Translations under genes and position numbers: made by a program
DNA from: Halobellus rufus
Lineage (GTDB): Archaea > Halobacteriota > Halobacteria > Halobacteriales > Haloferacaceae
Assembly (NCBI RefSeq): GCF_000739575.1
Contig: NZ_BBJO01000034.1
Coordinates: forward strand, 1-64,000
Length of the DNA stretch: 64,000 nt
Direction: 5' to 3'
Part shown: piece by piece, positions 1-7,722 of the stretch
Layout: each line of letters starts with the position of its first letter
How positions within the stretch are numbered: the stretch's first letter is position 1
The notes under the pieces: generated by a model
What the model was told of the DNA's origin: nothing
Databases searched by the model: none
What the model saw: only the letters and a program-made list of their open reading frames with translations

Positions 1-413
1 GCGACGACCGTCGCGCCGGCCTCCCGGAGCGCCGCTTCGGCCGCACCCATCAACGCGGTCCCGACGCCCTCGTTTCGGTACTCCGGGTCGACGTAGACGT
101 TGCGGACGACGCCGCGGGTCTCCTCTTGCTCGTAGGCCCCGCGTTCCACGTCGAAGCTCACGAACCCGACGGTCTCGTCCGCGAGGCGGGCGACGCGGAC
201 CCCGCCGCCCACCGCCTGGCGGGCGAGCGTGTCGCGGACGACCGCCCGGTTCGCTTCCGGCAGAATGTGAGAGTCGTGCGCCCGTTGATCCGTCGCGAGG
301 TCGACCCACAGGTCGACGAGCGCGTCGACTTCGGCGGGGTCCGGGCAGTCGATCGATACGGCGGGTTCCTTCGGCCCCCCGACGGCCGATTCGCCGGCGT
401 CGGAACGCTCCAT
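1..413 (-). CDS. GNAT-family N-acetyltransferase (3' end cut by window edge)
   Basis: The reverse strand reads from the ATG at 411-413 off the left edge, about 137 residues, so the C-terminus is missing. The segment VDPEYRNEGVGTAL is the acetyl-CoA pyrophosphate-binding loop (R/Q-x-x-G-x-G/A) of GCN5-related acetyltransferases, and the preceding RVARLADETVGFVSF and RNVYVD stretches fit its central beta-strands. GNAT enzymes move an acetyl group from acetyl-CoA to an amine; the substrate here cannot be told. It is divergent from the glycosylase gene at 538. The family is clear, the function is not. Confidence 0.85.
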   Translation of the reverse strand, partial: MERSDAGESAVGGPKEPAVSIDCPDPAEVDALVDLWVDLATDQRAHDSHILPEANRAVVRDTLARQAVGGGVRVARLADETVGFVSFDVERGAYEQEETRGVVRNVYVDPEYRNEGVGTALMGAAEAALREAGATVV

Positions 414-537
414 ACGCTCGATTCGGCCGACGGACGGATATATCCGTCTGCTTGCGAGCCACGCCCGGACCGCGATCGGGCGTCGCCGCCGCTCCCGAGC
501 GACGCGCCTTTGTCCGGGCGATCCTCATACTCCCCCG

Positions 538-1101
538 ATGGAACCGATACGGACCGATCCTGAGCTGGGGTCGCTGGTGGACGAGCACGGAGAACTACCG
601 ATCGGAACCGCCGAAGACGAGTTCGAGCGGTTCGTCGTCGCGATCGTGAACCAGCAGCTCTCGGTCGAATCGGCGGCGGCGATCCGAGAGCGCCTGTTCG
701 ACCGTATCGAGGTGACGCCGGCGGGCGTACGCGAGGCCGACGAGTCCACGCTCCGGGACGTCGGACTCTCCGGGCAGAAGATCGAGTACGTTCGGAACGT
801 CGCCGACGCGTTCGAAGATGGTGATCTCACACGCGAGGGGCTCGACGGCGTCGCCGACGAGACGGTGATCGATCGGTTGACCGACATCCGCGGCGTCGGG
901 GTCTGGACGGGGAAGATGTACCTGATCTCCGTCTTGGGCCGACCGGACGTGTTCCCCGTGGAGGACCTCGGGATCCGTAAGGGAATGGCCGAACTGTACG
1001 GCTTCGAGGAGGACGACCGCGAGGGGATGGTCGACCACGCCGAGCGGTGGCGACCGTACCGGAGCTACGCGAGTCGGTATCTGTGGCGCGTCGTCGACTG
1101 A
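538..1101 (+). CDS. DNA-3-methyladenine glycosylase, AlkA-like HhH-GPD protein
   Basis: This 187-residue protein carries the helix-hairpin-helix/GPD fold of base-excision glycosylases. The hairpin LTDIRGVGVWTGKM (about residues 114-127) binds the DNA backbone, and the Asp of VEDLGIRKG (D143) sits where AlkA has its catalytic aspartate. NQQLSVESA near residue 38 is the usual start of the domain. The protein lacks the N-terminal AlkA subdomain, so it matches the short DNA-3-methyladenine glycosylase II form. It should remove alkylated purines and leave abasic sites. There is no 4Fe-4S Cys cluster, which argues against EndoIII or MutY. Confidence 0.88.
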   Translation: MEPIRTDPELGSLVDEHGELPIGTAEDEFERFVVAIVNQQLSVESAAAIRERLFDRIEVTPAGVREADESTLRDVGLSGQKIEYVRNVADAFEDGDLTREGLDGVADETVIDRLTDIRGVGVWTGKMYLISVLGRPDVFPVEDLGIRKGMAELYGFEEDDREGMVDHAERWRPYRSYASRYLWRVVD

Positions 1102-1195
1102 CGCTCGTGGTCCGGTCGGCGCGGATGAAACTCTACTTGAGTTTATTTTTCGAGCGAAGGAAACGTTGAAACACCGAGCCGTCGAGAAACTGAGT

Positions 1196-3184
1196 ATGGA
1201 GATCGACGACGTCAACGCGATCGCGGTTCTCGGTGCGGGGAGTATGGGTCACGGCATCGCGGAGGTGGCCGCCCTCGCCGGGTTCGAGGTTCGCCTCCGC
1301 GACATCGAACCGGAGTTCGTGCAGAACGGGTACGAGCAGATCGAGTGGTCGCTCGACAAGCTCGTCGAACAGGGCCAGATCTCGGAGTCGGACGCCGAGA
1401 CGACGCTGGAGCGGCTCTCGACGCACGTGGATCTCACAGAGGCCGTCGAAGACGTCGACGTCGTCATCGAGGCCGTCCCCGAGAAGATGGAGATCAAAAA
1501 GGACGTGTACGGGGACCTCGCCGCGGCCGCGCCCGACGAGACCGTTTTCGCGACGAACACTTCCAGTCTCTCGATCACCGAACTAGCGGACGAAACGGAT
1601 CGACCCGAGCGGTTCTGCGGGATGCACTTTTTCAACCCGCCGATCCGGATGGAGCTCGTCGAGGTCATCTCGGGGTCGCAAACGAGCGAGGAGACGCTCG
1701 ACCTCGTGACGGATCTCGCGGAAGCGATGGGCAAGACGCCCGTTCGCGTCCACAAGGACAGTCCGGGCTTCATCGTCAACCGCGTGCTCACGCCGCTGAT
1801 GAACGAGGCGGCGTGGCTCGTCGAGAGCGGCGACGCGACGATCGCCGAGGTCGACTCGACGACCAAGTACGGGCTCGGGCTCCCGATGGGGAGCTTCGAG
1901 CTGGCCGACCACGTCGGCATCGACGTCGGCTACCACGTTCTCGAATATATGCACGAGATCCTCGGCGACGCTTACCGACCCTGCCCGCTGCTCGAATCGA
2001 AGGTGGAAGCGGGCGATCTCGGCAAGAAGACCGGGGCCGGATTCTACGACTACGAGTCGGGCGACGGCGCGCAGGTTCCCTCCGACGAGGTCCGCGACGA
2101 CGTCGCCGACCGGCTCCTCGCCGTCCTCGCCAACGAGGTCGCCGGTCTAATCGAGGCGGACGTCGCCGGCCCCGAGGCCATCGACACGGCGGTCGAACTC
2201 GGGGCGCGGTGGGCCGACGGCCCCGCGCGGATGCTCGACGAGCGTGACCTCTCCGAACTCCTCGACGTACTCGACGAGCGGTACGAGGAGACCGGGGAGG
2301 AGCGCTACGAGGCCGTCTCGTACCTCCGCGAACTGGTCGAGTCCGGGAACAGCTTTTACGCGTCCGAGGAAGTGACGGACGCCACCGGCGACGACGGCTA
2401 CGACTACGACGCGATCACCGTCGAGGTACGCGAACGCGTCGGCCACGTCGTCTTGGATCGACCGCACCGGATGAACACGATCACCGAGACGATCCTCGAA
2501 GAACTGCCCGACGCGATCGAGCGCTTCGAGGCCGACGAGGACGTCCGGGCGGTGCTGATCACCGGCACCGGCGAGCGCGCGTTCTCCGCCGGGGCCGACA
2601 TCCAAGCGATGGCCGGCGGCGCGGGCGACGTCAACCGCGCGGCCGACATCTCGCGGCTCGGACAGGAGGCCTACGAGCGGCTTGAATCCTCCGAGCTCCC
2701 GGTCGTCGCGGGCGTTGACGGCTACTGCCTCGGCGGCGGGATGGAACTCGCGATGGCGGCGGACCTCCGCATCGCCTCCGAGCGCTCGGAGTTCGGCCAG
2801 CCCGAGCACGACCTCGGGCTCATCCCCGGCTGGGGCGGTACGGCCCGACTGCAGCGCATCGTCGGGATGGGCCGCGCCAAGGAGATCATCTTCACCGCCG
2901 ACCGCTACGACGCGGAGACGATGGCCGACTACGGCTTCGTCAACGAGGTCGTTCCGAACGAGGAGTTCGACGAGCGGGCCTTCGAGTTCGCGCGGGACCT
3001 CGCCGCCGGCCCGCCGATCGCCCACCGGTACACGAAGCGCGCGATGCACCGAAGTTGGGACGACTTCGACGCCGGCTTGGACGTCGAGGCGCAGTCCTTC
3101 GGTCTGCTCTTCGACACCGAGGACCTGATGGCCGGGATGACGGCGTACATGGGTGACTCAGAGCCCGAGTTCGAGGGGAAGTGA
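1196..3184 (+). CDS. Fused 3-hydroxyacyl-CoA dehydrogenase / enoyl-CoA hydratase
   Basis: The protein has 662 residues if read from the ATG at 1196. An in-frame ATG at 1166 would add ten residues that look non-conserved, and the family normally starts just before the Rossmann motif VLGAGSMGHGIAE. Order of domains: NAD-binding 3-hydroxyacyl-CoA dehydrogenase (about 5-185), its C-terminal dimerisation domain (HKDSPGFIVNRVL, about 186-285, and a second copy near 300-380), then a crotonase domain (about 405-660) with the oxyanion-hole motifs SAGADIQAMAGG and GGGMELAMAADLRI. It should carry out the hydration and NAD-linked oxidation steps of beta-oxidation. The dehydrogenase comes first, the reverse of bacterial FadB. 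It stands alone here. Confidence 0.92.
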   Translation: MEIDDVNAIAVLGAGSMGHGIAEVAALAGFEVRLRDIEPEFVQNGYEQIEWSLDKLVEQGQISESDAETTLERLSTHVDLTEAVEDVDVVIEAVPEKMEIKKDVYGDLAAAAPDETVFATNTSSLSITELADETDRPERFCGMHFFNPPIRMELVEVISGSQTSEETLDLVTDLAEAMGKTPVRVHKDSPGFIVNRVLTPLMNEAAWLVESGDATIAEVDSTTKYGLGLPMGSFELADHVGIDVGYHVLEYMHEILGDAYRPCPLLESKVEAGDLGKKTGAGFYDYESGDGAQVPSDEVRDDVADRLLAVLANEVAGLIEADVAGPEAIDTAVELGARWADGPARMLDERDLSELLDVLDERYEETGEERYEAVSYLRELVESGNSFYASEEVTDATGDDGYDYDAITVEVRERVGHVVLDRPHRMNTITETILEELPDAIERFEADEDVRAVLITGTGERAFSAGADIQAMAGGAGDVNRAADISRLGQEAYERLESSELPVVAGVDGYCLGGGMELAMAADLRIASERSEFGQPEHDLGLIPGWGGTARLQRIVGMGRAKEIIFTADRYDAETMADYGFVNEVVPNEEFDERAFEFARDLAAGPPIAHRYTKRAMHRSWDDFDAGLDVEAQSFGLLFDTEDLMAGMTAYMGDSEPEFEGK

Positions 3185-3293
3185 GTCGGTTCGGCCGTCC
3201 GTAGAGCGCCGCGCCGAGACGTACGCGAAACAGTGCCGCACCGCTTCTGTAACGGAATCTTTAAACGAATATACCCGCCACGTAGGGATGCAG

Positions 3294-3368
<75 letters not shown>

Positions 3369-3388
3369 TTCTGCGAAACCAAGACCTT

Positions 3389-3410
3389 CGAGAGACCTCT
3401 ACGTCTCTCG
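3389..3410 (+). terminator. Strong hairpin just downstream of tRNA-Glu
   Basis: CGAGAGAC (3389-3396) and GTCTCTCG (3403-3410) form a perfect 8-bp stem around the loop CTCTAC, 20 bases after the tRNA 3' end. It may help 3'-end formation of the tRNA precursor. No long T-run follows, so a terminator role is only inferred. Confidence 0.4.
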
Positions 3411-3519
3411 GTTCTATGAGACCGAATGCGAGCAAGTGGATGTGAGCCAGCGAGCAACGCGTGGCGAGCGCGGTTCATATCCCCACGAAGTCGCCATCTC
3501 CGAGGCGACGTTCCGGACA

Positions 3520-3539
3520 GTGAATCACAACAAGTTCAC
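3520..3539. promoter_or_regulatory. Inverted repeat GTGAA...TTCAC upstream of the HTH gene
   Basis: GTGAA (3520-3524) and GTTCAC (3534-3539) form an inverted repeat about 65-80 bases before the membrane HTH gene. A related GTGAATCCGTTCAC lies at 5111-5124, upstream of the secreted protein in the same block. Sharing one dyad between two genes of one module suggests a common operator, perhaps for the HTH protein itself. This is inference from two sites only. Confidence 0.3.
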
Positions 3540-3602
3540 CTGTTGCGTTCGAAGCCCAAGTATGATTACGACGCACGATCCCGTCGGGGTGAGCGTGAGC
3601 GT

Positions 3603-4190
3603 ATGAACCGACGTCGTGCGGATATCGTCGTCGTGGGGATCGTGAGCGCCGTCGTCCTAGGCGGAAGCGCACTCAGCTGGCAAGCCTATCAACGGCAGCG
3701 GGAACTCGACCAGACGATGGGGTCGATGATGGGCGGATCGGTCGGCACAATGCACGGACCGAACCCACTCTGGTACGTGTTCGGGACGCTCGTCGCCGCA
3801 GCCGTTATCGGTGGCGGGTATCTCGTGTTTCGGTCGGAACGTTCCGAGACGCTACAGCAGGAAGACGGGGAGACGGGAGCATCGCCGTCGGGCACGCCTC
3901 CCGAGAGTGAGTCGGATGCTTTCGAGGCTCCGGCGACCGATTCGGTAGCCCCAGAAGCGCAACCGAGAGCCCGCGTACTCGACCTGTTGCCGGAAGACGA
4001 ACGACGGGTTCTCGAACCGGTCCTCACCTCGCCGGGGATCACACAGATCGAACTCCGAGACCGCTCGGACTTCTCGAAGAGCAAGGTGAGCCAGACGGTC
4101 AGCGCTCTCGAACAGCGCGGATTACTGTATCGGGAACGGCAGGGTCGGACGTACAGAATCTATCCGAGTGACGATCTCAGCGACCGGTGA
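3603..4190 (+). CDS. Membrane-anchored winged-helix (MarR-like) transcriptional regulator
   Basis: Read from the ATG at 3603 (195 residues); the open frame continues upstream without a plausible start. A transmembrane helix (about 8-26, VVVGIVSAVVLGGSALSW) is followed by a short Met/Gly-rich loop MGSMMGGSVGTMHG. A second helix (about 59-78) comes next, then an acidic linker and a C-terminal winged helix (about 120-190; ITQIELRDRSDFSKSKVSQTVSALEQRGLL). This layout is typical of haloarchaeal membrane-bound HTH proteins. The Met-rich external loop could sense a metal, and the genes around it fit that. It would act at the membrane on nearby promoters; ligand and targets are inferred. Confidence 0.75.
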   Translation: MNRRRADIVVVGIVSAVVLGGSALSWQAYQRQRELDQTMGSMMGGSVGTMHGPNPLWYVFGTLVAAAVIGGGYLVFRSERSETLQQEDGETGASPSGTPPESESDAFEAPATDSVAPEAQPRARVLDLLPEDERRVLEPVLTSPGITQIELRDRSDFSKSKVSQTVSALEQRGLLYRERQGRTYRIYPSDDLSDR

Positions 4191-4331
4191 GCGGATTGAG
4201 CGGCTCTCGCTCTGGGTAGCGAAGACCACGGTTCCACCGCACCGACGAGTACGTCTCCTCGGTCCGTGAAAGAGGCGAGACGTTTCTGCCAGTCGACACG
4301 GTCTTCGTGAAAGCTGAGTTGACTACGGTAC

Positions 4332-4676
4332 TCAGGGCTCTTCTAGCCGGCGTCTCCGCTCTTCAAACTCTTCGTCGGTGATCTCGCCTCGCGCGTAGCG
4401 CTCGCGGAGCTTCGAGAGTGCAGTATCCCTCTGCTCGCTTTCGGTCCCTCGACTGACACCATAGACGAGTGCCAAGATGAGCCCGATCAGGAGTACCGGC
4501 CCGAGGAACATCCCGCCGGGGAATACTCCGAAGCCGCCCATACTACCCCAACCGCTTCCCATCATACCGCCACCTCCCTGTGCGACGACTGTTCCGCTGG
4601 CACCGATAAGTGCCGAAAGGGCGAGGAGTCCGATCTTCAATCCGGTCGTCCGTATCGAGGTACGTTGTTCGGTCAT
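4332..4676 (-). CDS. SHOCT-domain small membrane protein
   Basis: This 114-residue protein has a hydrophobic N-terminal helix (about 12-32). A Gly/Met-rich stretch GGGGMMGSGWGSMGGFG follows, then a second membrane helix (about 55-70). The C-terminal SHOCT motif (KLRERYARGEITDEEFEERRRRLEE) is a short oligomerisation module common in archaeal and bacterial membrane proteins. Function is unknown. The Met-rich loop resembles that in the divergent-side HTH protein and in the secreted neighbour at 4753, which suggests a common ligand such as a soft metal ion. It follows the secreted protein gene on the same strand after 76 bases, so the two may be cotranscribed. Confidence 0.75.
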   Translation of the reverse strand: MTEQRTSIRTTGLKIGLLALSALIGASGTVVAQGGGGMMGSGWGSMGGFGVFPGGMFLGPVLLIGLILALVYGVSRGTESEQRDTALSKLRERYARGEITDEEFEERRRRLEEP

Positions 4677-4752
4677 AGGTTCGTGTTCCGTGGTATCGCG
4701 TCCGTTCTTCGGTCGATTCCCGAATGGAGACTGCGGAGCGAACAGGGTCCGA

Positions 4753-5058
4753 TCAGCAGTGACCGGCCCCGGCTCGGGGTCCCACTCCGTGCTTCGCTCT
4801 GTTGTCGGCCATCTCCGGTCTCATCTCTCCGGCAGTCGTCCCCATCTGAGACTCCATCCACGCGACCGCGTCGGGACCCATATGCTCGGTCATCTGTTCT
4901 TCCATCCAAGCAGTCCAGCCGTCTGCCATTCTGTCGTCGGGGTGGGCGTCTTCAGCCATCGGTTCGTCACCGTGGGCGCTAACCACGGGTGCGGCGACCG
5001 CGAGTGCGACAACCGCGAGCGCGACGAGCAGCCAAGGTCGGATTTTTTGAGTGGTCAT
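4753..5058 (-). CDS. Secreted Met/His-rich small protein, unknown function
   Basis: The 101-residue product begins with a Sec-type signal (KIRPWLLVALAVVALAVAAPVVSAHG; cleavage is likely after VSA, leaving an N-terminal His). The mature part is acidic and holds a loosely repeated unit, AWMEEQMTEHMG and AWMESQMGTTAG. It has many Met and His residues and ends in Gly-His-Cys. Such spacing of Met and His is usual in extracytoplasmic copper or silver binding proteins, but no named family is recognised. It is first in a two-gene unit with the SHOCT protein. Its upstream region holds dyad repeats. Confidence 0.65.
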   Translation of the reverse strand: MTTQKIRPWLLVALAVVALAVAAPVVSAHGDEPMAEDAHPDDRMADGWTAWMEEQMTEHMGPDAVAWMESQMGTTAGEMRPEMADNRAKHGVGPRAGAGHC

Positions 5059-5393
5059 TGTCGTTCTCCTCGGTTACTCATACGCCCGCTCGGTGGTTAT
5101 CACTCTGGGTGTGAATCCGTTCACCAGATCGTTCGAGAGCGTTTATGAGACGATTTAAACGTTTCTCACGACAGAGACCGTTCACCGCTGGCGAATTCGA
5201 CCACCTCAGTCGGGGCCTGAACACAGGCGACGTTTCGATAGCAAACGCGACTCGGAACTCGATTCAGGGGGAGGGGGTGTGAGCAAAAGCCCGTTAAACG
5301 AGGATCGATTAGTAGACCCTCCACAGCGAGTTGTCGGGCACTCCGGCCACGCGTGCCGAGAACGACACCATACGGATTTTCGATCCACAATCG
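5059..5393. promoter_or_regulatory. Divergent intergenic region with two dyads
   Basis: A 335-base gap between the secreted protein (minus strand) and the DUF4396 gene (plus strand). It contains GTGAATCCGTTCAC (5111-5124), a dyad like the one at 3520. It also contains an imperfect palindrome, GAGACG-ATTTAAA-CGTTTC (about 5147-5165), whose AT core could be the TATA box of the minus-strand unit. No convincing gene is present. Both dyads lie within 110 bases of the 5058 start, so an operator role is plausible. Confidence 0.35.
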
Positions 5394-6134
5394 ATGCTAC
5401 TGAACCAACTATTCACCCGGCTCGAACACGTGTTCGCTCCCATTCGGGACGTAGTCACACCGATCCTCTCGGATCCGCGAGTCGCTGCCGTGTGGGTCCT
5501 CCTCGTCGGTGCCGCCGTCGGAACGCTGCTGTGGGATATCCACAGGAACAATCAGCCCTTGCCGTCGATGATGAAGGGCGTCTGGGCGCTGGTCGTGTTG
5601 TACTCGGGGCCGTTCGGGCTCGCACTCTACTGGTATGCGGGCCGAACGCAGATCAGTCGAGATTCGCTGTGGCGACGCGGGGTCCGGTCGACGGCGCACT
5701 GTTACTCCGGCTGTGGGGCCGGCGAAGTCGTCGGAATTACGCTCGCGCAGGGCATCCTCGCGTTGGCAGTCGGTTGGGTCGCGGCCATCACGTTCGGATT
5801 TGCGTACCTGTTCGGATATGCGCTCACCGTCGGCCCGCTGATGCAGGAGGGCGTCGCCTTCTGGGAAGCGATGAAAGACGCCCTCTACAGCGAAACGCCT
5901 TCGATTACGATTATGGAGATCACCGCAATCGGGTCGGACCTCCTGCTCGCCTCACGGGCACATATGGGTGATCTCCTGTTCTGGACGGCGCTGGCGTTCT
6001 CTCTGTCTTTGGGCTTCCTCGCGGCCTTCCCCGTGAACGTCGCGCTCGTGTCGCTCGGCGTCAAAGAGGGAATGAAGAATCCCGCCGAGATGGGAAGCAG
6101 TCAGCCCAGACCATCGGCACAGACAGCGGATTGA
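5394..6134 (+). CDS. DUF4396-domain polytopic membrane protein
   Basis: Read from the ATG at 5394 (246 residues); the ATG at 5331 would add an unlikely 21-residue polar leader. Five or so membrane segments are visible (about 25-42, 60-78, 115-150, 195-215). The motif AHCYSGCGAGEVVG (about residues 103-116) is the His-Cys-x-x-Gly-Cys signature of DUF4396 proteins, which are often found near copper-resistance genes. The Cys/His pair in a membrane could bind metal. The Met-rich neighbours support a metal-related role, but no activity is established. The C-terminus is a short soluble tail. Confidence 0.7.
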   Translation: MLLNQLFTRLEHVFAPIRDVVTPILSDPRVAAVWVLLVGAAVGTLLWDIHRNNQPLPSMMKGVWALVVLYSGPFGLALYWYAGRTQISRDSLWRRGVRSTAHCYSGCGAGEVVGITLAQGILALAVGWVAAITFGFAYLFGYALTVGPLMQEGVAFWEAMKDALYSETPSITIMEITAIGSDLLLASRAHMGDLLFWTALAFSLSLGFLAAFPVNVALVSLGVKEGMKNPAEMGSSQPRPSAQTAD

Positions 6135-6323
6135 CGCCGCTGCGATCGGACGTTTGGATCGACGAACGACACGTTACATATCGCTGTCGACACTATCCGT
6201 CGCCACCAGGGCCAGTGTTTCGAGGCACGTACCATCGGGCCGCGGCTGTTTCGTGTTCGATCGGTTGCGGCTTCAGTGATCAGATTACACGACTGGAACC
6301 CTGTTCGATGCCCGAAGGGTGTT

Positions 6324-7631
6324 CTACCTACTCCCGAAGCCCGTCTGCGACCCGTCGCGCCCGCTCGCGGATGTCGTCGGCGTCGCCGGTCTGGAGGCCG
6401 CCGAAGGCTCGTCGTAGACGATGTCGCCGTCGACCATCGTGAACGTCACGTCGTCGCCGTGCGCCGCGAAGACGAGATGCGAGAGCGGGTCGTACAGCGG
6501 CGTCGCGCGCGTCAGGTCCGTGTCCAGCGCGATCACGTCGGCTTTCCACCCCGGGCGGAGCGCCCCGACGGACTCGAAGCCCGCCGCGCGGGCCCCGCCG
6601 AGCGTCGCCATCTCGAAGACGACCTGCGCGGGGGTGACCTCCGGGTCCAGGCGGTCGACCTTCTGGAGGAGGCTCGCCTGTTTCATCTCGGTGAAGGGGT
6701 CGAGCGTGTTGTTGCAGGGCGGCCCGTCGTTGCCGAGCGCGACGTCGATTCCGCGGTCGAGGTAGTCGACGATCGGCGCGATGCCGGAGGCGAGCTTCAT
6801 GTTCGAGGAGGGGCAGTAGGTGACATGCGTGCCCGTCTCCGCGAGGATCTCCCGCTCGCGCTCGTCCGTGTGGACGCAGTGGGCGAGCACGACGTCCTCG
6901 CCGGTGAGTCCGACCTCGTGGAGCCACTCGACGTTCCGCATCCCGGTGTCGGCCTCGACGGTCGCGATCTCGTCGGCGTTCTCGCTGGCGTGGGTGTGGA
7001 TCCGAACGCCGTCGTAGCGGTCGGCGATCTCGCGCGCGCCGCGGAGGCACGCCTCGGTGCAGCTCACGGCGAACCGCGGCGTGACGGCGTACCGAATCCG
7101 ATCGTCGGCCGCGCCGTGGTACGCTTCCAGCAGTCGCTCGGTCGAGTCGAGCGCCTCCTCGGCGTCTTCGCGGAGGCCCTCGGGGGCGCGCTTGTCCATC
7201 AGCACCTTGCCCAGTCGCCCGCGGACGCCGAGGTCGATCGCGGCCTCGAACGCCGCCTCGGCGTGGTTGACCGATAGGTGGTCGATGGCGGTCGTGGTGC
7301 CGCTTTCGAGCAGTTCGAGGTAGCCGAGTTCCGCCGCCGTGCGCATCTCCTCGCGGCCGAGCGACGCCTCCATCGGGAGGACGTGCTCTGCGAGCCACTC
7401 CAGGAGCGCGGTGTCGTCGGCGATGCCCCGCCCGACGCTCTGGACGGAGTGGACGTGGCCGCCGACGAGCCCCGGCGAGAGCAGGTCGAACTCCCGGACC
7501 GGGTGGTCGGCGTGAGCGTCTTCGACCGAAGACCGCGGTCCGACTGCGACGATTTCGTCGTCGTCGACGACGACCGCGCCCTCCTCGTAGACGGTGTCGG
7601 GATCGGCGACGACCGTTCCTGCCAGTAGCAT
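6324..7631 (-). CDS. Amidohydrolase, adenosine/SAH/MTA deaminase type, with late frameshift
   Basis: The TIM-barrel metallohydrolase shows GGHVHS (first two His ligands), HTHASEN, AHCVHT, and GNDGPPCNNTLD with the metal-binding Asp. This pattern belongs to the 5'-deoxyadenosine / methylthioadenosine / S-adenosylhomocysteine deaminase group, which deaminates adenine nucleosides to inosine forms. After DGDIVYDE the frame switches into a Ser/Thr/Gly-rich tail. Adding one G near 6407 restores AFGGLQTGDADDIRERAR and a stop at 6328, the expected family C-terminus (434 residues). Either a sequencing indel or a mild C-terminal frameshift. The catalytic core is unaffected. Confidence 0.85.
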   Translation of the reverse strand: MLLAGTVVADPDTVYEEGAVVVDDDEIVAVGPRSSVEDAHADHPVREFDLLSPGLVGGHVHSVQSVGRGIADDTALLEWLAEHVLPMEASLGREEMRTAAELGYLELLESGTTTAIDHLSVNHAEAAFEAAIDLGVRGRLGKVLMDKRAPEGLREDAEEALDSTERLLEAYHGAADDRIRYAVTPRFAVSCTEACLRGAREIADRYDGVRIHTHASENADEIATVEADTGMRNVEWLHEVGLTGEDVVLAHCVHTDEREREILAETGTHVTYCPSSNMKLASGIAPIVDYLDRGIDVALGNDGPPCNNTLDPFTEMKQASLLQKVDRLDPEVTPAQVVFEMATLGGARAAGFESVGALRPGWKADVIALDTDLTRATPLYDPLSHLVFAAHGDDVTFTMVDGDIVYDEPSAASRPATPTTSASGRDGSQTGFGSR

Positions 7632-7722
7632 CCCACCGCTCGGAGTGGGCGGGAAGACAAGTGCCTTGCGTTCGCGGTGGTGACGGAGGCGTCAGACAGC
7701 CGCGGAGACAGAGACGTCCCGC

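Noticed and set aside
595-1215. Long reverse-strand ORF opposite the glycosylase gene
   Set aside because: It is antisense to a clear AlkA-like gene; its Arg/Ser/Pro-rich product is the usual shadow of GC-rich codons.
6135-6327. Possible attachment-site copy of the tRNA-Glu 3' end at the far side of the metal module
   Set aside because: Only CCAGGG matches; no repeat of the TTCAAATCC segment is found, so no att site can be claimed.
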